Assembly: GCF_000716605.1 (NCBI RefSeq)
Contig: NZ_JNXE01000008.1
Span: forward strand, 124,001 to 188,000
DNA length: 64,000 nt
Direction: 5' to 3'
Source: Streptomyces sp. NRRL F-525
GTDB lineage: Bacteria > Actinomycetota > Actinomycetes > Streptomycetales > Streptomycetaceae
A program made the position numbers and the translations under genes. Below, in pieces: positions 58,014 to 64,000 of this stretch. Numbering within the stretch: the first letter of the stretch is position 1; each line of letters starts with the position of its first letter. The notes beneath the pieces were generated by a model. The model saw nothing but the letters and a program-made list of their open reading frames with translations. It did not search any database and was not told the origin of the DNA.

Positions 58014-58224
58014 GGGCTTCTCCAGGTGTCGCCGGGGGTACCGATCGCGCCCTTCGGAGGGCTGCGGGCATGCCGCGGACACGCTCCGGGCGCGGTGAAG
58101 GAAAGGGGGAGCGAGGGAGGGAGAGGGGAGGGGTGAGGGGGAGAGTCAGGGAGCGGAGGCAGGGCGAACAGGCCCCGCGGTGCATGGTTGAGCAGCGGAT
58201 TCGGGACGGTGGGGTACCGCCCGA

Positions 58225-58254
58225 CAGAGATAATCCGAGCACGTACTATCTCTG
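58225..58254 (-). promoter_or_regulatory. Candidate operator of the nicotinate operon
   Basis: Perfect 8-bp arms CAGAGATA (58225-58232) and TATCTCTG (58247-58254), 14-bp spacer, about 210 bp before nicX. It is AT-richer than its surroundings. On the minus strand TTGCCA lies just upstream, so it probably overlaps the promoter. Candidate site for the operon's MarR repressor. Confidence 0.55.
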
Positions 58255-58389
58255 CTTGGCAAGGGTTCGCGCGCCGAGTTAACACGGTTATTTCATGACG
58301 AACCGTCAGGGAGATCGCGAACCGGCGACCTGACCTCGGCTTCGTGTACCGGTGGCTCCCGGGTGCTTGTCGCGAGGGCCCGCACACGT

Positions 58390-58425
58390 CTGTGGCGGGC
58401 CCGTCGGTTGCCGGGCCCGCCACAG
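58390..58425 (-). terminator. Hairpin terminator of the MFS-USP gene
   Basis: Perfect 14-bp GC-rich arms (58390-58403, 58412-58425) with an 8-base loop, 20 bp past the stop of the MFS-USP gene; it also separates that gene from the nic operon. Confidence 0.85.
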
Positions 58426-58445
58426 GTCGGTGTGTGCGGTGGTGG

Positions 58446-60167
58446 TCAGGCGGCTCCGTCGCGCAGCGCCGGCAGGGTGGCCGAGGTCAGTTGCCGTGGC
58501 GCGTTGTCGGGTTCGACGAGGACGACGGTGCAGGTGGCCGCATGGGTGAGGGCGGTGGTGAAGCTGCCTTCCGCGAACTGGGTGAGAGGACCGTGCGGTG
58601 AGCGGCCCACGGCGATGGCGCGGGCGCCCGTGTCGGCTGCGTGCCGGGCCAGTACGCGCCCGGCCGCGGAGTGGTCGCCGACGGTGGTGAGAATCTGGCC
58701 GGTTGCCGGGACGCCCTGCTCGGCGAGGCGGTCGAGGTGGGCGGTCACGGCCGCGCGGGCCTGGTCGCGTGTCTCCGTTTCGGCGGCCAATTCCTCGACC
58801 ACGGCGGTCAGTTGGACGTGCACGACCTCCAGCGGGCTGCGGGTGTCGTGGGCGAGCCGGGCCGCCGCGTCGACGATGGCGGGGGCCCGGTCGTGGGCGG
58901 ATACGGCGACGATGATCCGGGGCGTGCTCCCGCTCACGACCTTGCCGACCGGGGTGAGGGTCGGCGCGACCGACTCGCCCTCGTCGGCGTGCTGTTCGGC
59001 CTCGCGGAGCAGGTTGTGGCCGCTCGCGAGAACCGGGATGGCGAGCAGGAAGGTCGCGGCGCCCAGATAGAACGGGACGCTCAGATCGGTGGCGTCGGCG
59101 AGCTTGCCCGCCACGTACGGGGCCAGACCGCCGCCGATGAAACGCAGGAAGCCGTACGCGGACGAGGCGACGGGCCGTTCCACCGGCGAGACCAGCATGA
59201 CGGCCTGGGTGGTCAGGGTGTTGTTGATGCCGATGAACGCGCCGCTGACAATGACCGCCACGATGACCACCGTCGGCGTGGCGACCCCGGCGGCGATCAC
59301 GGCCATCACCACGGAGAGGCAGGCCAGATTGACGTACAGGACGGGCGCGGTGCCGTAGCGCGCCTGGAGGCGTGGGGCGAAGAAGACGCTGAACGCGGCC
59401 ACGAGCAGGCCCCACCCGGTGAACACGAGTCCGAGCTGGTGGGCGCTGAGTTCCATGGGGTAGGGGGCGTAGCCCAGCATGGTGAAGAAGCCCCAGTTGT
59501 AGAGCAGCGCCATGATGCCCATCGTCAGCAGACCGCGGTGGCGCAGCGCCTTCAACGGCGCGAGGGGCGAGGTGACCCGCTCCGGCTTGGGCAGGTCCGG
59601 GACGAACACGGCCGTGGCGACGAGCGCGATGGCCATGAGGACGGCGACGCCGAAGAACGGGCCGCGCCAGCTGATGCCGCCCAACTCGCCCCCGAGCAGC
59701 GGCCCTACGGCGATACCGAGGCCCAGCGCCGTCTCGTACAGGATGATCGCGCCGCCGAACCCGCCGCTGGCCGAGGCCACGATGACGGCCAGGGACGTGG
59801 CGATGAACAGGGCGTTGCCCAGCCCCCAGCCCGCGCGGAAGCCGACGATGCCGTTGATGGAACCGGAGGTGCCGGCCAGCGCGGCGAAGACCACGATGAC
59901 CGCCAGGCCTATGACGAGGGTGCGCTTGGCGCCGAAGCGGCTGGAGAACCAGCCGACGAACAGCATCGCCACCGCCGTCACGATCAGGTAGCTGCTGAAC
60001 AGCAGGGAGACCTGGCTCGGCGTGGCGTGCAGGCTGTCGGCCAGCGCGGGCAGGATCGGGTCGACGAGGCCGATGCCCATGAAGGAGATGACGCAGGCGA
60101 ACGCGACGGCCCAGACGGCCCTGGGCTGCCGGAACGGGCTGGCGGCATTTCCGTGTGGTGCGCTCAT
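58446..60167 (-). CDS. MFS transporter fused to a C-terminal universal stress protein domain
   Basis: A 573-residue fusion. Residues 1-400 are a drug-efflux-type MFS carrier with about twelve helices (WAVAFACVISFMGIGLVDPILPALADSL, FVGWFSSRFGAKRTL, GFRAGWGLGNALFIATSLAVIV, VERPVASSAYGFLRFIGGGLAPYVAGKLAD). Residues 430-573 are a Usp domain: RIIVAVSAHDRAPAIVDAAARLAHDTRSPLEVVHV, then ARAIAVGRSPHGPLTQFAEGSFTTALTHAATCTVVLV, in which the usual G-x2-G-x9-G loop is altered. The Usp part may sense nucleotide state. ATG at 60167. A MarR gene lies 42 bp upstream in the same direction. Confidence 0.9.
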   Translation of the reverse strand: MSAPHGNAASPFRQPRAVWAVAFACVISFMGIGLVDPILPALADSLHATPSQVSLLFSSYLIVTAVAMLFVGWFSSRFGAKRTLVIGLAVIVVFAALAGTSGSINGIVGFRAGWGLGNALFIATSLAVIVASASGGFGGAIILYETALGLGIAVGPLLGGELGGISWRGPFFGVAVLMAIALVATAVFVPDLPKPERVTSPLAPLKALRHRGLLTMGIMALLYNWGFFTMLGYAPYPMELSAHQLGLVFTGWGLLVAAFSVFFAPRLQARYGTAPVLYVNLACLSVVMAVIAAGVATPTVVIVAVIVSGAFIGINNTLTTQAVMLVSPVERPVASSAYGFLRFIGGGLAPYVAGKLADATDLSVPFYLGAATFLLAIPVLASGHNLLREAEQHADEGESVAPTLTPVGKVVSGSTPRIIVAVSAHDRAPAIVDAAARLAHDTRSPLEVVHVQLTAVVEELAAETETRDQARAAVTAHLDRLAEQGVPATGQILTTVGDHSAAGRVLARHAADTGARAIAVGRSPHGPLTQFAEGSFTTALTHAATCTVVLVEPDNAPRQLTSATLPALRDGAA

Positions 60168-60208
60168 GTGTGCTTGTCCTCCAGGGAGTTGAAGGGGATG
60201 CGGAGACG

Positions 60209-60673
60209 TCAGGAGCGGTCCTGGCGGTCCTGGATCGCGCGGGCCAGGGCCGGTAGGGCGACCCGCACCGCCTGCTGTTCCGGCTCGCTCAATTCCGCGA
60301 TGAGCTGGTCGAGGGCGTGGGCGCGTTCGGCGCGCCGCTGTCGGGAGATCTCCAGGCCTGTGTCGGTCACCTCGACCAGCACGCCCCGGCCGTCGCTGCG
60401 GTCCGCGGTGCGCCGTACCAGGTCCGCGCGCTCCAGCCGGGTGACGAGCTGCGTCATGTTCGGCTGGGTGGCGCCCTCGGCCCGGGCCAGATCGGTCAGC
60501 CGGCACGGACCCTCGCGGCCCAGGCGTCCGAGTACGGCGGAGGCGGCCATGCTCAGGCCGCCGGTGACGGCGCTCTGGCGGACGTAGCGGACCATCCTCT
60601 CGACGGCGAGGATCAGGTCCTCGGGCGATGTCTCGTGTGAGGCCTCGGGGACCGCCGGTGTCGCTGGATCCAT
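60209..60673 (-). CDS. MarR-family repressor
   Basis: A 154-residue MarR protein: LILAVERMVRYVRQSAVTGGLSMAASAVLGRLGREGPCRLTDLARAEGATQPNMTQLVTRLERADLVRRTADRSDGRGVLVEVTDTGLEISRQRRAERAHALDQLIAEL, a complete winged helix with the DRSDGR wing. The ATG at 60673 is chosen; an ATG at 60688 lies inside the palindrome. Together with the MFS-USP gene it makes a typical repressor-efflux operon induced by a toxic compound. Confidence 0.92.
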   Translation of the reverse strand: MDPATPAVPEASHETSPEDLILAVERMVRYVRQSAVTGGLSMAASAVLGRLGREGPCRLTDLARAEGATQPNMTQLVTRLERADLVRRTADRSDGRGVLVEVTDTGLEISRQRRAERAHALDQLIAELSEPEQQAVRVALPALARAIQDRQDRS

Positions 60674-60683
60674 AACCCGCTTA

Positions 60684-60702
60684 TGCATAACGACATTATG
60701 CA
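60684..60702. promoter_or_regulatory. Probable MarR operator
   Basis: Perfect inverted repeat TGCATAA-CGACA-TTATGCA immediately before the MarR start, in the space shared with the divergent ECF sigma gene. Confidence 0.75.
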
Positions 60703-60777
60703 CTTACGTGTAGCTGGAATCAATGTCGACGGCGGAAAGGAACCGGCGGCTGCCGGACAGTACGGGGTGTGGAATCC

Positions 60778-61347
60778 ATGACGGAACAGGAGGCGCGCCG
60801 GATGCGGCGGGCGCGCTTCGAAGGACTGGCGCATCTGGTGGTGGAACCGCTGCACCGGTATCTGCTGCGAAGGACGGGCGCCGACATGGTCGATGACGTG
60901 CTGTCGGAGACGATGCTCGTGCTGTGGCGTCGACTCGACGATGTCCCTGGGCTGGAGGAGGGGGCCGAGCCCGAACCCGGGGACGTGCTGCCGTGGTGCT
61001 ACGGGGTGGCGCGGGGGTGCCTGGCGAACGCCCGCCGGGCCGACGGACGCAGGCTCCGGCTGGTGGAGCGGCTGATCCGGAGTCAGGAGGAGGCTCCGGC
61101 CGGGGCCGCCGATCACAGTGAGCTGCATGCCGCGCTCGGTGACCTCGGGGCGTTGGACCGCGAGGTCGTGCGGCTGTGGGCGTGGGAGGGGCTGGCGCCA
61201 CGGCAGATCGCGGAGGCGACCGGGCTGACGTCCAACGCGGTGAGCATCCGGCTCCACCGGGCGAAGGCGAGACTCGCCGACCGGCTGGGGCGAAAGGATG
61301 CCGAACCGACCGGACACAAGAGGGATGAAGGAAGGAGCAGTCAGTGA
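60778..61347 (+). CDS. ECF-type RNA polymerase sigma factor
   Basis: A 189-residue sigma factor. Region 2: FEGLAHLVVEPLHRYLLRRTGADMVDDVLSETMLVLWRRLDDVP. Region 4: LGALDREVVRLWAWEGLAPRQIAEATGLTSNAVSIRLHRAKARLADRLG. No extra C-terminal domain. ATG at 60778 (GTG at 60769 also possible). It overlaps the next gene by 4 bp (GTGA), which encodes a likely membrane anti-sigma protein. The inducing signal is unknown. Confidence 0.92.
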   Translation: MTEQEARRMRRARFEGLAHLVVEPLHRYLLRRTGADMVDDVLSETMLVLWRRLDDVPGLEEGAEPEPGDVLPWCYGVARGCLANARRADGRRLRLVERLIRSQEEAPAGAADHSELHAALGDLGALDREVVRLWAWEGLAPRQIAEATGLTSNAVSIRLHRAKARLADRLGRKDAEPTGHKRDEGRSSQ

Positions 61348-61964
61348 ACGACGACGAGTTGCTGGCCCGGCTGAAGTCCGCGGACCCGGCACTGACCGGA
61401 GTTGCTCCGCCGCCCGACATCGACCGCCTTGTGGAGGACACCTTGAACACCGACACCGCGCTGCAGTCCGCGACCACCGCCGCCGGCATCGCGACCGCGA
61501 GCTGGGGACGCCGTCATCTCTTCGGACTCGCGGCGGCCGGACTACTGGTACTGGGAGGCGGCGTCGCCGGAGGAATCATGGCCAACAGTGGTGACGGCAA
61601 CGGTCATTCGGCCTCGGCCAAGACGGTGGCCCCGGCCGGCGCGCTGCGGCTCACCGCCGAGGGCGGGTCCGGCAAGTGCATGGTGCCCGGCGTCGACACC
61701 CTGGGCAAGTACCCGACCCTCTTCGAAGGAACGGCCACTTCCGTCAAGGGCTCGACGGCCACGTTCCACGTGGACCGGTGGTTCAAGGGCGGCGACGCGG
61801 AGACGGTCGTCCTCAGCAGCGACACCGAGGTCTCGGAGACGCTGACGTATACGGAGGGCGGGCACTACATCATCGGCGCCGAGGACGGCTTCGTCCCGAT
61901 GTGCGCCGCGATCGAGGCCACACCGGAGGACATCGCCAAGTTCCGCCAGGCGTTCGGGAGTTGA
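61344..61964 (+). CDS. Membrane protein, probable anti-sigma factor partner
   Basis: A 206-residue single-pass protein. Residues 1-55 are cytoplasmic (NDDELLARLKSADPALTGVAPPPDIDRLVEDTLNT), residues 58-80 a membrane helix (HLFGLAAAGLLVLGGGVAGGIMA), and the rest an external domain with two cysteines (KCMVPGVDTLGKYPTLFEGTATSVKGSTATFHVDRWFKGG and VPMCAAI). No zinc-binding HxxxCxxC motif is seen, so it belongs to the CU032/RskA-like or an unclassified group. GTG start coupled to the sigma gene. Role inferred from this pairing. Confidence 0.82.
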   Translation: MNDDELLARLKSADPALTGVAPPPDIDRLVEDTLNTDTALQSATTAAGIATASWGRRHLFGLAAAGLLVLGGGVAGGIMANSGDGNGHSASAKTVAPAGALRLTAEGGSGKCMVPGVDTLGKYPTLFEGTATSVKGSTATFHVDRWFKGGDAETVVLSSDTEVSETLTYTEGGHYIIGAEDGFVPMCAAIEATPEDIAKFRQAFGS

Positions 61965-61974
61965 CCTCGCTGGA

Positions 61975-62826
61975 TCACGAGGGGTCGTCGTCCAGCAGGC
62001 TCCGGGCGAAGGCGTGCGCCGGGTCCGCCAGGGTGTGCCGGAGTTCGGCGAAGAGGTCCGCCGCCGTCGTGCCGGACCAGGTGGCGGGGAGGAGGGAGCT
62101 GGGCAGGCCCGGGTCGAGATAGGGCAACCGGCGCCAGGCGGTGAGGACTTGGACGTAGTCGATGAACGCCGCCCGGTCGGACCCCTTGCCGGGCCCGGCC
62201 CAGCGCGCGGCCATCGGCGTGAACTCGGCGACGAAATCGTCGTAGAGCTTCTGGAGTGCCTCCAAGTCCCACCAGCGGCCCACCTGTTCGGCGGGGTCAC
62301 CGAAGGCCACGTAGTCGCCGCGGAAGAGGTCGACGTATTGGTCCAGGCCGTGTCGGAGCAGGTGGTCGCGGGTGTCGTCGAGGGCGTGGGCCGGGGCGAT
62401 CCAGATCCCGGACGAGACCGTGCCGAAGCCCAACCAGGCCAGCCGGGACCGGAGTTGGTGCCGGTGCTGGCGTTCGCTCTCCGGCACCGAGAAGACGGCG
62501 ATGACCCAGCCGTCGTCGGTGACGGCGTGCCGTTCGAAGATGCGCCGGTCACCGGTCTCCAGGACGGAACGGGCGTACGGCGAGAGCGCGTAGCCCGCGC
62601 GGCCGTCCCGGCGCTCGGACACCAGGATCTCGCGGCGCTTGAGCCGGGAGATGGACGAGCGGACCGCCTGGGCGTCGACGTCGAGTTCGGCGAGCAGCCG
62701 GATCAGGGTGCTCACGCCGATCCAGCCGCCGACCTCGCGCGCGTAGAGGCCGTACACCGTCACGATCAGGGATCGCGGCGGGGCGGGCTGGCCCGGGCTG
62801 TCGTCTTCGAGATCGCTTGCCGTCAC
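61975..62826 (-). CDS. PaaX-family transcriptional regulator
   Basis: A 283-residue regulator. N-terminal winged helix SLIVTVYGLYAREVGGWIGVSTLIRLLAELDVDAQAVRSSISRLKRREILVSERRDGRAGYALSPYA, a Cas2-like middle domain WVIAVFSVPESERQHRHQLRSRLAWLGFGTVSSGIWIAPA, and a PaaX C-terminal domain WWDLEALQKLYDDFVAEF. Members respond to aryl-CoA ligands such as phenylacetyl-CoA. The GTG at 62826 has no ribosome site. It lies 12 bp after a thioesterase gene, so it likely controls the aromatic-CoA genes at the right edge. Confidence 0.92.
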   Translation of the reverse strand: MTASDLEDDSPGQPAPPRSLIVTVYGLYAREVGGWIGVSTLIRLLAELDVDAQAVRSSISRLKRREILVSERRDGRAGYALSPYARSVLETGDRRIFERHAVTDDGWVIAVFSVPESERQHRHQLRSRLAWLGFGTVSSGIWIAPAHALDDTRDHLLRHGLDQYVDLFRGDYVAFGDPAEQVGRWWDLEALQKLYDDFVAEFTPMAARWAGPGKGSDRAAFIDYVQVLTAWRRLPYLDPGLPSSLLPATWSGTTAADLFAELRHTLADPAHAFARSLLDDDPS

Positions 62827-62838
62827 GATCGTAGTATT

Positions 62839-63276
62839 TCAGTGCGCATGTCCGGCGTCCGCTTCCGCCCGGCCGCCCAGCGCGGTACGCCATTCGTCCG
62901 GCCAGGGCGCGCTGCCGCCGGTCGCCTTGTCGGGGACGTGGACGGTGACGTAACTGCCGTGGGCGGCACGGCAGTTCGGCTTGCCGTCCGTGCTGTTCCG
63001 CCACACCTCGAAGCCGAAGGTCATCGAGGACCGGCCGAGGCGGATCAGCTCGACCCGTGTCTCGACCTCCTCGCCGAACCGGATCGACGCCTCGAACTCG
63101 ACCTCGTAGCGCACCCTAGGCGCGACCGGGAAGTAGCCCGGGATGTCGTACGCGCGCATCAGCTCGGCCTCCGCCGCCTCGGCGAACCGGACGACGGTGG
63201 TGTTGTGGTAGATCCCGGCCGCGTCGGTGTCGATCCACTCCACCCGGGCCCGGTGAACGCCGAACGGCCCGCTCAT
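62839..63276 (-). CDS. Acyl-CoA thioesterase (hotdog fold)
   Basis: A 145-residue hotdog enzyme of the 4-hydroxybenzoyl-CoA thioesterase type: VHRARVEWIDTDAAGIYHNTTVVRFAEAAEAELMRAYDIPGYF with the catalytic Asp in the W-x-D-T-D-A-A-G-I segment, then VRYEVEFEASIRFGEEVETRVELIRLGRSSMTFGFEVWRN. ATG at 63276 overlaps the stop of the flavin oxidoreductase upstream (ATGA). In salicylate breakdown by way of gentisate a thioesterase would release gentisate from its CoA ester. Confidence 0.9.
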   Translation of the reverse strand: MSGPFGVHRARVEWIDTDAAGIYHNTTVVRFAEAAEAELMRAYDIPGYFPVAPRVRYEVEFEASIRFGEEVETRVELIRLGRSSMTFGFEVWRNSTDGKPNCRAAHGSYVTVHVPDKATGGSAPWPDEWRTALGGRAEADAGHAH

Positions 63277-64000
63277 TCCGCCGCCCTGCCCGGGGTCCAC
63301 CGCAGGTGCACGGCATCCCGTGGGGTCTCGCGCAGTAGCGCCAGCCGCGGACGGACCGCGTCGGTGCGTGAGGTGGGCGGCTTGCGGCGACCGGCCGCGA
63401 ACTGCGTCGGCCAGTCGGCGCCCGGGCCCCGGTACTCCTGCTCGGCGGCCGCCTGGAGGGTCCACTGCGGGTTGTAGAGATGCGTACGGCCGAGCGCGCA
63501 CAGGTCGGCCCGCCCGGCGAGCAGGATCGAGTTGACGTCGTCGTACGACGAGATCGCTCCTACGGCGATCACGGCCGCGCCCGCCGGAGCGGCGACCTCG
63601 TGCCGGATGCGGTCGGCGAACGGGGTCTGGTACGAGCGGCCGTACGCTGGCTTCTCGTCCTTGGTGACCTGGCCGGACGACACGTCCACGGCCGCCGCGC
63701 CATGCGCGACGAACGCCCGCGCGATCTCCATCGCGTCGTGTTCGGTGTTGCCGTCGGGCACCCAGTCGGTGGCCGAGATCCGGACCGTCACCGGGCGGTC
63801 GGCGGGGAACGCGGACCGTACGGCGTCGAAGACCTCCAGCGGGAAGCGCAGCCGGTTCGTGAGGTCGCCGCCGTACTCGTCGGTGCGGTGGTTGGCGACG
63901 GGGGAGAGGAAGGAGGAGAGCAAGTAGCCGTGGGCGGCGTGGACTTCGAGGAGGTCGAAGCCTGCTTCGGCGCCCCGGCGGGCCGCGGACACGAAGTCGG
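63273..64000 (-). CDS. Old-yellow-enzyme domain, probable salicylyl-CoA 5-hydroxylase (partial)
   Basis: Only the C-terminal 242 residues are in the window; the gene runs off the right edge. The visible part is an NADH:flavin oxidoreductase/OYE barrel: AARRGAEAGFDLLEVHAAHGYLLSSFLSPVANHRTDEYGG, RPVTVRISATDW, SSYDDVNSILLAGRADLCALGRTHLYNPQWTLQAAAEQEYRG. The ending TQFAAGRRKPPTSRTDAVRPRLALLRE is typical of two-domain salicylyl-CoA 5-hydroxylase/oxidoreductase proteins in which an FAD hydroxylase precedes the OYE domain. That N-terminal domain cannot be seen here. Context (thioesterase, PaaX) supports aryl-CoA metabolism. Confidence 0.82.
   Translation of the reverse strand, partial: DFVSAARRGAEAGFDLLEVHAAHGYLLSSFLSPVANHRTDEYGGDLTNRLRFPLEVFDAVRSAFPADRPVTVRISATDWVPDGNTEHDAMEIARAFVAHGAAAVDVSSGQVTKDEKPAYGRSYQTPFADRIRHEVAAPAGAAVIAVGAISSYDDVNSILLAGRADLCALGRTHLYNPQWTLQAAAEQEYRGPGADWPTQFAAGRRKPPTSRTDAVRPRLALLRETPRDAVHLRWTPGRAAE

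Larger units (their letters stand above)
58014..58445. other. Intergenic region upstream of the nic operon with G-rich tract
   Basis: 432 bp without a gene. It holds, from left, a purine-rich stretch on the + strand with six runs of three or more G at 58105-58141 (G-quadruplex-forming pattern; the nic transcript would carry the C-rich copy in its 5' leader), a 30-bp palindrome at 58225, and the terminator of the next gene at 58390. No short gene is convincing. Confidence 0.6.

Overview
The window is high-GC actinobacterial DNA, almost certainly from a Streptomyces chromosome. The evidence is GC-rich codon use throughout, an SsgA-like sporulation protein, a DUF5133 protein, a DUF397/XRE-DUF5753 regulator pair, two DUF574 methyltransferases, many GTG starts and many ATGA-type overlaps. 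No rRNA, tRNA, CRISPR array, insertion sequence or prophage was seen.

Layout, left to right. 0-5 kb: the end of a mycothiol-dependent isomerase-like gene, a DUF5133/SsgA-like operon with a 23-bp repeat array upstream, a scar where a broken CocE-type hydrolase meets a TetR tail, and an MMPL exporter. 5-12.5 kb: a PobA-like hydroxylase, an alpha/beta hydrolase lacking its nucleophile serine, a two-gene flavin monooxygenase (probable sulfur-scavenging) operon preceded by a small leader peptide, an ArsR-like regulator and a DUF1684 protein. 12.8-20.7 kb: regulatory and housekeeping genes (DUF397, XRE, DUF574, sigma-like protein, beta-carbonic anhydrase, DUF427, two membrane proteins). 20.7-27.2 kb: a cobalt/cobalamin region with two separate B12 riboswitches, one before cbtB-cbtA and one before a btuFCD-like ABC transporter. 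27.2-39.6 kb: SDR/SnoaL genes with a divergent HxlR regulator, a Doc-like toxin-antitoxin pair, an AraC/GlxA regulator, GAPDH, a GNAT enzyme, a TetR-CocE operon, an ArsR-SRPBCC-DHFR-like operon and a two-component system. 39.6-46.6 kb: a Tat-exported GH78-like enzyme, an MFS carrier, an acyltransferase and two unknowns.

The centrepiece is 46.7-58.0 kb, eleven consecutive minus-strand genes that form a complete nicotinate catabolic operon of the maleamate type. It encodes a three-subunit molybdenum hydroxylase with a CoxG-like helper, a 6-hydroxynicotinate monooxygenase (NicC), a 2,5-dihydroxypyridine dioxygenase (NicX), an N-formylmaleamate deformylase (NicD), a maleamate amidase (NicF), a maleate isomerase (NicE), a MarR regulator and an MFS carrier. 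Together these would convert nicotinate to fumarate. A 30-bp palindrome and a G-rich tract lie upstream of nicX. Unlike the textbook Pseudomonas route, the first step appears to use a CO-dehydrogenase-type alpha-beta-gamma enzyme.

58.4-64 kb: an MFS transporter fused to a universal-stress-protein domain with its MarR repressor, an ECF sigma/anti-sigma-like pair, and the edge of a PaaX/thioesterase/old-yellow-enzyme cluster that looks like salicylyl-CoA (gentisate) metabolism. Taken together the window is rich in catabolic genes for aromatic and heterocyclic compounds, each with its own local regulator.
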